A DNA stretch of 64,000 nt from Epiperipatus broadwayi (GCA_028023455.1 JAQFVV010012394.1:33491150-33555149), one strand, 5' to 3'; numbered from the stretch's first letter, positions 46,509 to 58,310 are shown. Notes: generated by a model not told the origin, from the letters alone. Made by a program: numbers and translations.

Positions 46509-47426
46509 AATATTTATTTTAGCGCTGTTTCTAATTGTAATAAATTTAATCAGCCATTTAAGCTATTGTGTGTTTTTTCACGAGTGTTAAATAATAAATG
46601 AGTACTTCCACTTACAATACAAGATATAGTATTTAGGAAAGAATAAAATGAATCCACTTATTCAATCCAACCCAAATGCTTATATATTGGCAAATCTTAA
46701 GTACTGTAAGTGAAAGTGTGAGGATAGACTACTCACTTTAAACCACTGTTTACGATATCTGAATGAATGACGCCAACAAAATTATCTAGAATTTACTAGA
46801 TGTCACTCACAAATGAAACTTTAAACATATGTAAATAAACATTTATTTTAGCGCTGTTTCTAATTGTAATAAATTTAATCAGCCATTTAAGCTATTGTGC
46901 GCTTTTTCACGAGTGTTAAATAATAAATGAGCACTTTCACTCCCAACACAAGATATAGTATGTAGGAAAGAATAAAATGAATCCACTTATTCTATCAAAC
47001 CCAAATGCTTATATATGGGCAAATCTTAAGTACTGTAAGTGAAAGCGTGGGGATAAACCACTCACTTTAAACCACTGTTTACAATATCTGAATGAATGAT
47101 GTCGACGAAATTATCTAACGCTAAAATAAATGTTTATTTACATATGTTTAAAGTTTCATTTGTGAGTGACATCTAGTAAATTCTAGATAATTTTGTCGAC
47201 GTCATTCTTTCAGATATCGTAAACAGTGGTTTAAAGTGAGTGGTATATGCTCACACTTTCACTTACAGTACTTAAGATTTGCCCATATATAAGCATTTGG
47301 GTTGGATTGAATAAGTGGATTCATTTTATTCTTTCCTAAATACTATATCTTGTGTTGTAAGTGGAAGTACTCATTTATTATTTAACACTTGTGAAAAAGC
47401 ACACAATAGCTTAAATGGCTGATTAA
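46509..47426. mobile_element. Family B tandem/inverted element, three monomers
   Basis: Two direct monomers start at about 46509 and 46838 (period 329 bp, seen from TTTATTTTAGCGCTGTTTCT), and a third is inverted (about 47120-47426) and lacks the outer bases. Same family as 26671-27254. It lies inside LINE copy b, whose sequence resumes directly at the TSD. No coding capacity. Confidence 0.85.
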
Positions 47427-47441
47427 ATCTATCTAGATCTA
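47427..47441. repeat. TSD of family B array (right)
   Basis: ATCTATCTAGATCTA, paired with 46494-46508. Confidence 0.75.
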
Positions 47442-47914
47442 ATACATGTCTTTCTACTTTTCTTGTACTTTTTTTAAGTAATCTAACACCCCTTTATTTA
47501 AACATAATGCCTCATTACCATAAGTTAACCCTGTTACTGCCACTTCCTTCCATACAATCCTTGCTACCTCATATTTATTATATGAAAACACTGTTAATTT
47601 CATTATCAATCCCTTTCTTTCTTTGCTTGATTTATCAATTTTTTTCTCTCGTTCATCCTAACTTCTCTTATTACTTAAAATGGTTTCCAAATAGTTATGC
47701 ATATTCACCACATTTAACTTCTTTTCCCAGCATTTATCATCATTACTTTAGATTTTTCTTTAGTAAATTTAATTCCCATCTCTTTATTCACATTTGTACA
47801 TGTCTTCAGCATAACTTCTGTATCTTCTCTATTTTCTGTGCACAAAAAGATATCATCAGCCAAAAAAAGATCTGATAATATATACACTTCCTTGCAATCT
47901 ATTAATAGTATCTC

Positions 47915-47925
47915 TTCCCCTCTTC
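47915..47925. repeat. TSD of hairpin element (left)
   Basis: TTCCCCTCTTC, identical to 48333-48343. Confidence 0.8.
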
Positions 47926-48332
47926 ATAAAAACAGCCTACACTCACTATATATATTGCCACACACAGCAAGCTAGAGTAATCAATGGATGCCAGAAGGAT
48001 TGTGCATAAAATCCCCATCTAGTGCCTACTCATCCAATATCCCCAGACTAGTTTCTGGCTTATGGCCTTCATCAGTGAGGAGCCCTAGATCTGAGAGCAC
48101 TGCAACCAATATCCCCAGACTAGTTTCTGGCTCCTCACTGATGAAACCCATAAGCCAGAAACTAGTCTTGGGATGTTGGATGAGTAGGCACTAGATGGGG
48201 ATTTTATGCACAAGCCTTCTGGCATCCATTGATTATGCTAGCTTGATGGGTGTAGCAATATATATAGTGAGTTTTGCCTGATTTAATAACAGTTATACAC
48301 AAGCATGATTGGAGGTGATCATGTGATGTTTA
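47926..48332. mobile_element. 407-bp hairpin element in LINE copy b
   Basis: Arms of about 145 bp (about 47938-48088 and 48119-48274) are almost exactly inverted, for example ATCAATGGATGCCAGAAGG at 47979 and its inverse near 48215. Inside, AATATCCCCAGACTAGTTTC occurs twice directly and once inverted. A 58-bp tail follows the right arm (48275-48332). An exact 11-bp TSD interrupts the RT frame of the LINE. Higher GC than the surroundings. Too small to code for a transposase; a MITE or foldback element is likely. Confidence 0.85.
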
Positions 48333-48343
48333 TTCCCCTCTTC
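48333..48343. repeat. TSD of hairpin element (right)
   Basis: TTCCCCTCTTC, identical to 47915-47925. Confidence 0.8.
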
Positions 48344-49000
48344 TTAGTATTTCTATTGCACTCTCCATTTCTATCAAATACAGTAAAAACAAAATAGATG
48401 ACATAGGGCATACTTGCCTTAGTCCCACACAATTTTTAATTCTAATTGTTTTTATATTTCCTAATTGACATATATAGTAATTATTTTCATACAATCCTTC
48501 AATAAGATCCACTAAAGCTACACTCATTCCCAAATCTACTATGCTTACCTATAATTTCTTTCTATTTATTCTACAATATGCCTTCTCTATAACTATAAAG
48601 ACCATATATAATTAACTATCTGTATTCCTACTCATAACTATAAGTTGTGTGACTACAAATAAATCTTATATACACCTATCCATTCTAAATCCTCCCTGCA
48701 TTTCTCTCACTATATTATTTTTTCCCACCCACTTTCCCTTTTCAAGCTACTATAAATTCAAAAATCAGTCTATAATTGTTAATCTTTCTGTAGTGCTTAT
48801 CCATTCTTTAAATAATAGTCTTACTCATGCATTATTCCAACTAATTGGAAATTCTGTCTTCTGTGCCATCTTATTAAGACATCATAATAGATTTAATTTT
48901 GCCCTATTTCATAACTCTGTTGCCAATCTATCTAAACCTCTTGCCTTTCCACTTTTCATCTTCTTCCCTGCCTCATTCAATTCATTTTCTGTAAAACTAT

Positions 49001-49849
49001 TATTTCCATTACTATGTGCTTTTTTGTTTGTTATCACTCTGTCCTTCACATCTAACATCTTTTCTATATCCATTACATACTTATTTATTATTGTCTCTAA
49101 TTCTTCTCTAGCTAAGCAAGACTCTTTTTTCTCATTATTTACTAATACTATTTAATACATTTCCAAAATTTTTTACTCCCATTTCTTCCTCTTATATTAA
49201 TATCCTCTAATAATTTAATATTTTTCTCTCTATAATTATCTATTTTAGCCAACTTTTTTAAAAATAGTTTTCCCATTTAATATTAACATCTTTTTCACTT
49301 TTTTTGTTTTAATATTGCATTTATATTCTCTGCATTATTTTTTCATATTTTTTAACACTTTTACTAATTCTAAATTTTCTGTTACTTTTATTCTTCTGAA
49401 TATTCTCACCTAAACCTCTATTTGCCACTTTTCCTACTTCACCACACTAGTTTTTATTGTTATGCCAACAAACTCTTCCATGATATCTTCTGATTTTATT
49501 TAATATTCTTCTAACTTATTCTTATCATTCATTTTCCATCCACATCTTTCACTATCATTTATACTTTTATTACTATTTTCCATCACATTACTAACCATTT
49601 CTGTTATAAAGAAATTATGAACACTATTATATACTCTCTCTTCATTATCAAATACTTTCCTTTTTCTGTACTGTTTTCTTTTCTAATACATAATCTATTG
49701 TGTAAAATATATTATTTTTAGACCATGTGTATTGCCCCTCATAAATATTTTATAAATTTCCAATGCTCAAATTTTCTCTTCTTGAATATTCCCATTTATA
49801 ACTCCTATAACAATTACTTTTTTTTCTGTTTTTTAAACTTTGTATATGT
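49001..49849 (-). pseudogene. LINE copy b: linker between endonuclease and RT
   Basis: Broken minus-strand frames correspond to the lysine-rich linker seen in copy c (56199-56384: KIKGEETMEEWVGGEFKD). No independent domain. Confidence 0.6.
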
Positions 49850-50200
49850 TTAACTAGGCATTCATATATGCTACTGTTCGACTATCTCCAGTGGCCATAT
49901 GCAATATAACCACCATCTATTCTTGTTTTCCTAACCTTATCATACACCACAAATTTTCTTGACACTTTACAGTATTTAAATGTTTTTTGACATAAGTCAT
50001 ATACCACTATCCCCTTTTCTTTATTTATACCCTGCCATAAAAATCTTCCAGGGTATGTTCTTTTTCAACTCTTAGATGTGTTTCTACTACTGCTAACAGC
50101 TCAAACTCATTGTTTTTAACTGCTTTATTTAATTCCAACCACTTTTCTGGTCTGCTACCATCTTGCATATTCAAATATCCAATTTTAACAATTTATTTTT
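49850..50200 (-). pseudogene. LINE copy b: EEP endonuclease N-terminal part
   Basis: Near 50185 the minus strand reads IGYLNMQDGSRPEKWLELNK and then AVKNNEFELLAVVETHL, the typical N-terminus of a LINE EEP endonuclease with its catalytic glutamate in ETHL. The rest of the domain is heavily broken. Because copies a and c are 5' truncated, this is the only sample of the endonuclease of this family in the window. Confidence 0.72.
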
Positions 50201-50879
50201 TCTTATTATTCTTATAAATTCTTTTGACTCTTTTCTATTACATTTCTAATTACCTTGTTTTTCATTAGTTTTTACAAACCCATTCCCTCTCCACATCTAC
50301 ATTTATATCTGAATCAGCTATTCATTGTTTATTTCTTACATCCTATTTATTCTTAATCTTCTTTTTTGATAATACTGTAATTTAAAACCCTACCTTCCCC
50401 TTTATACATTTCCCAAACTGTAATATTTTTTATAAATGAAACTCCCTAATATTCCACATTCCTACTTTGCTAAGTGCAGTTTATAATTACTGTACAACTG
50501 CCTCTTACTAATAAAAAATCCCACACATCCACATAAATGACATTATTTCTCTCACAAAAATTTTTCAATCTCTCATGTATAGAATATGCCCTATCTAACA
50601 TATATCTATTGTCCAATCTTTGTAGTAATTCAACTACTTCTACTACTCATTTAACATTATTCAAACTACTAATGAATTCGTAGTGCTCTGTCCAATAGCT
50701 CTGACAAATTATTTGTCTCTACCTTAATGTAAACAGCTTTACTCCCCTGTTTTTTTTATTTTATCTGCAACATACTAATTTTAGCTCCAGGCAAAATACT
50801 CTTACTTACCTATTTCTATTTTCCCTTGCCATTGCATCTCCACATCCTCTAATTAATGAGTCCCCCTATTAAGACTGTG

Positions 50880-51420
50880 TTACAGTTGACTTTTACTATT
50901 TCATATGTAACATTCTTTTTCAACTTCTAGACTTCCTTATTCTTCCTTATCATTTCTATTCATTAATTTCTTGATCTGATCACACTTCATATCTAACACT
51001 TTTAATTTTACATCTTCATTCTTTATCTCTTCCTCTATCTTTCTTATTCTTTACCTAACTATCTACATTGCACTATGTATTTTGTCATCTATACCTTTTG
51101 TCACTCCACTAAGTATGTCCTTCATACTATCATACTTATCTACTTTTTACTCCATTACTGTTGAATTTTCCTTTAATTTACCTACACTTAGAAACCATTT
51201 TTTTACCTTTTTATCACATTTATACATGTTCTACAGAACCATACACCTTTTACATCCTTTCTAATCTTATTTAAGCAATTCCAATGGAAAACCTTATCAT
51301 ATACTTCACACTCTATCAAAGCATGCCTCATTTCCTTCTTATCATCATACATACATTGTGGGATACAAATGCAATCCATATTTTCTTATTTTTCAGCTCT
51401 CCTACTCTATTTTTAAATTT
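50880..51420 (-). pseudogene. LINE copy b: ORF1 remnant with PHD finger and coiled coil
   Basis: The minus strand at about 51225-51385 encodes CICIPQCMYDDKKEMRHALI then ECEVYDKVFHWNCL and VWFCRTC: cysteines and histidine in the C4HC3 order of a PHD finger, with one metal ligand (normally C-x2-C before FH) replaced by tyrosine. Downstream, about 50950-51150, lies a charged heptad-like segment (RIRKIEEEIKNEDVKLKVLD), a probable coiled coil. PHD plus coiled coil is an ORF1 architecture known from CR1-type LINEs; its role is probably RNA or chromatin binding. Stops interrupt the frame. Confidence 0.65.
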
Positions 51421-51789
51421 ATGATTTTTCTACTACTTTTCAAACCTCTTTAAAAAAAAAAAAATTCTCTTTATAAACACGTGCTCTGGTAATCTTACAC
51501 CTTAAGCGTTATCCTCTTTCTCAAATAAATCACTCTGTTTCTTAAATTGGAAATTTTTTTTAGTAGCAAACCTCATAAAATCCAAATAATTTTACATATA
51601 ACTTAGTTTTAAAGCCTCCTTGCAGCAAACACAAACACACAAAATATATATTTCTTTTTTATATTTAAAATCTCAGCGTATTGAATCACTTTCCAAATGT
51701 TAGCAATATTTTTCTCAAGGTTTCTAAATCCAACTAAATCTGTCTCTCTGCACTCCAACTCACCTCATTCACCCACAAGACCAATATTC
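51421..51789 (-). other. 5' region of LINE copy b
   Basis: No coding motif. Composite-unit homology starts about 51790-51810, which sets the approximate 5' end of the LINE. Confidence 0.4.
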
Positions 51790-53275
51790 TCCAGTGACAG
51801 AAATTTTTATTTAGATGATATTAAAATATATAAAACTTTAATTTATTTTGTGAAACAAATCAGCCCACCTTAGCACTAAGAGATTATTATGGAAATATGC
51901 CATCTGGCGATCATTGATTTCTCCAAAGTGGAGTTTTATAAAATATAGATATTTAAAAGTAGAAATTTAAACTGATAAAAAAGCTTGAGGAATATTTATA
52001 GACAAATAAAACAATCATACATTGGCAGTTGTACTTCAAAAAATATTTTAATCATTGAAAGTAAAATATTGAAATAGAAACAGAATATTTATATTAAAGC
52101 AAGGGGTGACACACATTGGTATGATGATTTTTGACAGATAGAGTAAATAATTTTATCTTTTTAGTAATAATTTAAATATTCTGATGCTTATGCATTGTAA
52201 ATTTCTTTAAATTTACAAATTTTCATGTTTTTTTGTTATTTGCTTACATCTTTTATGGGATTGCATAAAGTTGCAGTCATGTTTCTTGATATAATTGTTC
52301 ATTGTGGCTTCTCTGTAAAGGGGAACCCTCAACAATATTTATTGATTTATCATCCTAATTTAATGTTGCAAAAAATGCATAAAAATCATTGTTGAAGAAG
52401 AATTTTCAATTGATCTGCATTATATTTCAATGACTTTTTGCATAATAAATTTTCAATAATAAAGATTCTTCAGTTATTTTTATTTCATTTTTTACAAAGA
52501 CAACGTTATCCTGCCCAAACATAATTTTATGGCCTTTGCTATTTTCATGGGTAAATAATGCAAAAAATAGATATTTGTTTGCTGTCATCTATTCTTGTTT
52601 AATTTTTGATTTGATGTAGATGATTTATATGTATATAACATCCAAATCTTTCTGCATATATATGTTATATAAAAGTTTTATAGTCATTTAATGTGCATTC
52701 ACATTTGCTGAATATCTGGAATGGAAATAATGTGTTAGTGTGTGTGTGGAAATTCCATGTTGTTTTGTTTTAGAAGTATGTCCTTTAAGTTTGATTATTA
52801 TAATGTTGACGACATCTCATTAGATGAAGACTACTCTCATGTGATATTAATGGACACTGAAACATAATCATCATATTTAGGACAACCGGTATTAAACATC
52901 AAGAATTTTATTTAGTTCCAGATACATATTTTACATAGACTTACAAAAGCTATGCTAACTTGAAGCGAATATTTAATAAATGAAGTAATTCTATACCCAT
53001 CCTCATATTTTATATATGTATGTTCATTTTATAGTTCTCTTCACATATTCTAAACATAAGTGTGCTTTGTTTCATAATTTGAATCATTTCATTCATTGAT
53101 CCAACATAAAATATGATTATCACATACCATTATAAGTTGTTATATATATTTTTAGATCAATATTATTACATTTTAATAAAAACTATGAATAAGACATCAA
53201 ATGTTGGGTTTTAATTGTATCTTATATACACTGATACATAAATTAAAAACATTTTTTCCAAGTTATTTAAATAGA

Positions 53276-53840
53276 GTGGTATGATCTCAAGATTTCTTTA
53301 AACAAATGTATTTAATAATGTAGAAGAGCAATGGAGTGATGAGGCTCATAGTGACAGTTCCAGAAGCAGGAAGTAGATGGCTGTCCAAAGGAATTGCAGC
53401 AACAAATTAGTACTAGTCCTGTCGATACTGATGAAATGGAAGAAACCACAGATGATGAAGAAATGAGCTCACAAGAGGAAAATTTTGAAGAAGACTCAGA
53501 ACAGGAAAGTGATGGAAATTCAGAAATGGTTTAAAGTATGAATTCCATAGATATGGTTTATACAAAGATATGGCAACATGGATGAAATTCTAAGAATCTG
53601 TGAATTAAAGGAGTTGGCAATTCAAAGACTCTTATGAATCAATGGAGAAGACTAGGGTTATTGACTGTGGTATGATCTCAAGATTTCTTTAAACAAATGT
53701 ATTTACATCATGTAGCGGATGATCAGTCACCTGCGTTTTTTTTCCTTAATAAAAAACAAACAAACAAATGTATTTACATCATGAAGTGGGTGATCAGTCA
53801 CCTGCATTTTTTTCCTTAATAAAAAAATATTTATGACATT
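53276..53840. repeat. Local insertion with direct repeats around an acidic frame
   Basis: GGTATGATCTCAAGATTTCT and about 30 following bases occur at 53279 and 53671; the part AAATGTATTTACATCATG recurs at 53765. Copy II lacks the intervening sequence. The origin is unknown. Confidence 0.55.
53355..53534 (+). pseudogene. Exon-like open stretch encoding an acidic peptide
   Basis: A 59-codon open stretch without ATG start, preceded by TGACAG (a possible 3' splice-like site) and ending at TAA 53532-53534. The C-terminal half is strongly acidic: DEMEETTDDEEMSSQEENFE followed by more E, D and S. Third positions and composition differ from the AT-rich surroundings. It could be a captured exon of a host gene or part of a transposon protein; acidic termini occur in several transposases and in nuclear proteins. 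I do not recognise the family. Confidence 0.35.
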
Positions 53841-54372
53841 AAATACTATTAAATAAAATGAATTCATAAATAAACCCATATTCCAAATATTATTTTAAAA
53901 AAATTATGAAAACCATATGAAAATAAAAATAAGATTATCACACACTGGTGCATGAATAGTAGGAGTATGTGATAAGATGTAATGTACTGTGACTTCTTAT
54001 ATGAAGTCAGAAATCTTTCAACAACTACACCCAGAGAAACCTGTTAGCCAATTTACCTACCCTTCACATTTCCCACCCTAAGTTTTCCTATATTCTGCTT
54101 CATCCATTTCCACAACATAATCTTTGTCAACTCTATGGCCTTTATCTCTAAATCCCCCATATATTTTCCCAAACCCAGCATAAAAAGCAATAACCCACTT
54201 TCTGTATAATCACATTGTTTATATTTATTCTTCCATAACTTCATTATTTGTCTCATTTATGCTTTCATGCATTTACATTCCATTAACAGATGCCTAATAT
54301 TTTTTTCTGCATACCACATTACTTTTCTCACCCATTTTGTTGCCTGTCTTTTACTCATAACCCAATTAAATA

Positions 54373-54615
54373 CTATTTTGCTATTCTTTTATTATCCATA
54401 AATTTCAATCTACCAAACACTTTCATTTTTCTTTTTGCATCTCTCATATAAAAACTTGACCATACCATGTCTCCTTGAACTGCCACTGTCACCATCCACA
54501 CATCTGCATCTAATGAATATCTTTCTACTTCCCTTTGTACTTTCTCTAAGTAATCTAATACCCGTTTACTAACACATAATGCATTGTTACCATATGTTAA
54601 CCTTGCTACTGCCAC
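54373..54615 (-). pseudogene. LINE copy c: thumb region
   Basis: LTYGNNALCVSKRVLDYLEK then VQGDMVWSSFYMRDAKRKMK, equal to copy a 34208-34654. It is the largest open piece after the RT palm in this copy. Confidence 0.8.
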
Positions 54616-55550
54616 TCACTTTCTAACTACATCATATTTACTATTTAAAAACACTGTTAATTTCTTTATCAATCCCTTTCTTTTCTTTGCTTCATTTATC
54701 AATTTTTCTCCTATTCACCCAAGCAATTTCTCTGATTACTTAAGACAATTCCCAAATAGTTATATCCATTCACCACACATAACTTTATATCCAGCAATAA
54801 AAACTCTTTTGTCTTCTCTTTTCCCAGAATTAATCATCATTACTTTTGATTTTTCTTCACTAAATTTAATCCCTATTTCATTACCCACCCTTGTGCATGT
54901 CCTCAGCATAACTCCTATATCTTCCCTTCTTTCTGTGCACAAAAAGACAATCCACAAATTAAAGACCCTAAAATGTATATACTCTTTCGCCACTTATTAA
55001 TGGTATAGAGTCTTTCTATTGCTCTTTCCATTTTTCTCAAATAGGACAAAAACAAAATAGAGGACATAGGGCATCCTTGTCTTAGTCCACCCCATTTTTA
55101 ACTTTAACTGATTCTATATCCCCTAATTAATATGTATAGTAATTATTTTTTATATAATTTCTCAATAATATCCACTAAAGCTTCATCTATTCCCAAATTT
55201 ACTGAACTTATCCATAATCTATTTCTATTACTCTATCATACACCTTCTCTATATTTATAAAAACCACATATAACTATCTACCTGTATTCCTACTCATATC
55301 CATAAGTTGTGTAACTGCAAATAAACTATCTCCTATACACCTAACTATCTCCTATACACCTATCTAATTGAAAACCTCTTTGCATTTCTCCCACTATATT
55401 ATTTTCTTCCATCCATTTTTAAACCATTCCAACCACCATATATGAGAAAACTTTATATAAAACTGATATTACCACAATTGGTCTTTAATTGTTTACCTTT
55501 CTATGATCCATACCCTTTCCTTTAAATAGCAGACTTATTCTTGTATTGCA

Positions 55551-55775
55551 CTAACTACTCAAAAAATCTCTCTTCTGTGGCATCTTATTAAAACATGATA
55601 ATAGTTTTACTTTTGCTCTATGTCCTAAATTCATTACCATCTCTGCTGCCCATTCATCTAAATCTCTTGCCTTTCCACTTTTGAATTTCTTCCCTGCATC
55701 ATTCAGTTCATTTTCTGTAAACCTAATTTTCCCATTACTATAAGCTTTCATGTTTATTATCATTCTGCCCTTCAC
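55551..55775 (-). pseudogene. LINE copy c: N-terminal RT region
   Basis: A 74-codon frame with ENELNDAGKKFKSGKARDLD and EWAAEMVMNL, corresponding to the conserved start of LINE RTs (K.GKA.G.DG....) with the usual G of GLDG replaced. Confidence 0.78.
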
Positions 55776-56395
55776 ATCTAATATTTTTTCTATATCTAAT
55801 ATACTTATTTAAGATTATTTCTAATTCTTCTCTAGAGCTACACTATATTCCTTCATCATCTAGTAATACTATCTCTCTCTCCTCTACATTTATTCTTTTA
55901 ATCTAATCCCCAATTTTTTACTCCCATTTCTTTACACTTTTATTATTACCCTCCAACAATTTACTATTCAATTTCATTCTCTTTCTATAATTATCTATTT
56001 TAACCAACTTCTTTTTTTCTAAGTTTTCACATTTAACATATCTTTTTTATTTTCTTTGTTCTTAATAGCACACTTATATTCTCTGCATTCTTTTCCCCTC
56101 TCTTTTATACTTTTACTAACACTCACGTTTTTATTACTTTTATTCTTCTGAATATTCTCACTTAAAACCTTATTTACCATTTTTTCTATTTCACAATACT
56201 AGTCCTTAAACTCACCACCAACCCACTCTTCCATTGTTTCTTCACCTTTTATTTTATGCTCTTCTAACTTATTCTTATCATTCACTCTCCATCCACATCT
56301 TTCATTAACCTTTCTACTTTTATTTTCCATCACATTACTAACCATTTCTATTATAAAAAAGTTAATATTTGGGAATTGTCCCATTTATATATTTC

Positions 56396-58180
56396 ATCTA
56401 TCAATTTAGAAGAAAAAGCTTTCTATTTTTGTCTGATGACTATACGTATAAGTTGATCCCATAAGAAGTGAATAATTTGAATTCAGATAATATTAGAAAT
56501 TTGGTTGTGTATAAAAAAATATTTTTAAATGTATATTTCCAAATAATGTTGTGGTCCAAGGAATTCTCTTAATCTTCCTTTCAAGTATAACAATGGTCAA
56601 AGCAATTTTCTTTAAACTGAAAGTTTACAAACTTATTTATGAACGATATCTATAGAAGATCAAATAAATTTTCTAGCAAGAATTTCATAGAAAAGAACAA
56701 TTATGAAAGTGATAGAGAACTATTGGTTATAACAAAATTGCAGAATTTGATGTAAAAAGATATCACTTTGGCTTATTCCCTAAGTTTTTTTACTATTATC
56801 ATTATTATTATTATTCATATTGATTGCTATTATTATTGTAGTTATTTCATTTTTCTGGATTTTTTTAAAATGCTTTTTACTTCTGATTTTGAAAAAATAT
56901 ATTTATTTAATACAAATTTGTTTTCTATTATAATCATTGCTTTGTGTCAATAAATCTCTTTATATAGGTAGGTAGCACAGGCTTTTGTGATAAATGGCAA
57001 TGAAGGACAAAGAAAGTCTCCCATAGGGTTTAAGCACTTATTTTTTTTAAATTTTCAATGTAATAAAAGATAGATATCCCTTTGCTGACGAATATTGGAT
57101 TTGTAACTAAATCACTTATGATCAAGCTGAGAAAAATTCATCAGTCACTTGAAAATAATTTTATTTGGTCTGAATTTGAACTTAAATAATAAATATAATA
57201 GGCAGGTGTGTTAATTGTGCACAATGAGGCCTTTCTAAACAGTTTTAAAAGTTTTACATAAACTTTTAAGTTTTGCTCAAAATCTACAATTAATTGGCCC
57301 TGCTCTGAATTTGATAATTGCAATTAATAATGTTAATACCCTATATAAAAAAAGATTAAATAATTAAATATATGAAATTTATAACGTCAATAGGCATCTT
57401 TATTATCTACTCCATTTTAAATTTATAGAAAGATTTTGCATTAATTTAAATATTAATAATTTTTTCACATAAAATGTATCAGAAACTTATGTATATATCA
57501 TACAATACATATCTAAAACACAGAGTAGTATGTATTTTATAAATGTATATTATGTAAGTCCCATTTTTGATTGTGGACATTCTCTTTTTTTATATTAAAA
57601 ACTATAATTCTCTCTCACATTCCTAATTTTCCTAGAATCTATTTCTACAAAATACATGTACAGTATATGATTTAATGTTAGAAATTTTAAGCAGTGCTGC
57701 CCTCTTTTTGCCTTTTTATATGTATAGTTACAAAATACTTAAAATTTTCATTATTTTTAATAAATATAAAAAAAAGTCTTGAAAAAGTATCATAATCTTA
57801 TAGGCCTTAATTATAACTTGCACAATCTTAAACTGGGAATTTGAAAGATGTTTTAATTTATGTAAAATACGCAAAATTATGTATACATATATATTGATAC
57901 TTTCACGTTATTTTTTCAAAACGTTTAAATAAAACTGAAAATGTGTTTTTATTGTTCTTGTTCTTTTTTATTCGCGGAACGTCGGATATATGGTTTCCTT
58001 TACCTTTTTTCCAAAACTAAATATATTTGTGAGGCTGCTGAACACCGCGCGTTCGAGTAAAATTGGTAATGACTTGCGTAATAGACTTTTCCTAAGTTTT
58101 TATGTGCGCCCCCGTAATTTTTAGAATATTCTAATTTTAAAAATACTGCCACATTTACAGCTGCATTTCAATAGATTATA
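56396..58180. repeat. Unit copy IV, non-coding segment
   Basis: Collinear with 13145-13590, 14820-15290 and 18606-19540. At 57345-57365 it keeps the site where RTE copy B sits in copy II. At 57655-57690 the LINE scar of copies II and III is absent. No gene. Confidence 0.6.
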
Positions 58181-58192
58181 AAATATATACTA
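58181..58192. repeat. TSD of tRNA-like SINE (left)
   Basis: AAATATATACTA, identical to 58299-58310. Copy II shows a single version near 19540-19551. Confidence 0.85.
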
Positions 58193-58298
58193 TCGTCAAG
58201 CGTTGTTAACCGAGAGGTCATCGCAGCCGCCTTGCAAGCAAGTAGTTGGTTGCAGACGGTTGTGGGTTCGCTTCCCGGCCCCGATGCTATGACATATG
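58193..58298 (+). mobile_element. 106-bp tRNA-derived SINE
   Basis: An A-box-like GTTAACCGAGAGG (58205-58217) and a B box GGTTCGCTTCC (58265-58275) lie 48 bp apart, in the order of a type 2 Pol III promoter as in tRNA genes; the T-arm GTGGGTTCGCTTCCCGGC is well formed. The anticodon arm and the acceptor stem do not fold properly, so it is not a functional tRNA. Exact 12-bp TSDs and the empty site in copy II show insertion by a retroposon mechanism. A related, more diverged copy is at 35672-35750. Confidence 0.82.
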
Positions 58299-58310
58299 AA
58301 ATATATACTA
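58299..58310. repeat. TSD of tRNA-like SINE (right)
   Basis: AAATATATACTA, identical to 58181-58192. Confidence 0.85.

Larger units (their letters stand above)
47427..49000 (-). pseudogene. LINE copy b: reverse transcriptase, interrupted
   Basis: The minus strand of 48330-48533 shows GLYENNYYICQLGN and GLRQVCPMSSILFLLYLIEM, equal to the RT motif of copy a with the G of RQGCP replaced by V. The FADD region lies at about 47840-47870 (broken) and the following region at 47450-47800. The hairpin element 47926-48332 splits the RT. About 48560-49000 encodes the N-terminal RT region (ENELNEAGKKMKSGK type, broken). Confidence 0.8.
45730..51780 (-). mobile_element. PHD-finger LINE, copy b (near full length, with nested insertions)
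   Basis: The minus strand reads ORF1 with coiled coil and PHD finger (about 50880-51400), EEP endonuclease (about 49850-50200), RT (about 47430-47925 and 48333-49000) and a C-terminal zinc finger (about 45930-46040). Two younger elements interrupt it: family B array 46509-47426 and hairpin element 47926-48332. Without them it is about 4.7 kb. The 5' end is about 51780, next to unit copy IV. All frames are broken. A PHD finger in ORF1 is known from CR1/L2-type LINEs, which suggests that superfamily; the clade was not tested. Confidence 0.8.
53985..56395 (-). mobile_element. PHD-finger LINE, copy c (5' truncated)
   Basis: About 2.4 kb on the minus strand: 3' end near 53985, C-terminal region, RT (about 54370-55450), N-terminal RT region (55551-55775: RFTENELNDAGKKFKSGKAR) and the linker (56199-56384). 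It interrupts unit copy IV between the equivalents of 13050 and 13145 of copy II. The catalytic FADD region at about 54950 has been lost by a small deletion. Inactive. Confidence 0.85.

Noticed and set aside
47507-47875. 122-codon plus-strand frame resembling a membrane protein
   Set aside because: Antisense of the LINE RT region; no independent support.
48649-49155. 168-codon plus-strand frame, hydrophobic
   Set aside because: Antisense of decayed LINE copy b coding sequence; hydrophobicity results from T-rich complement of A-rich codons.
58193-58298. Functional tRNA gene
   Set aside because: A and B boxes are present, but acceptor and anticodon stems do not pair and the sequence has TSDs; a SINE is the better explanation.
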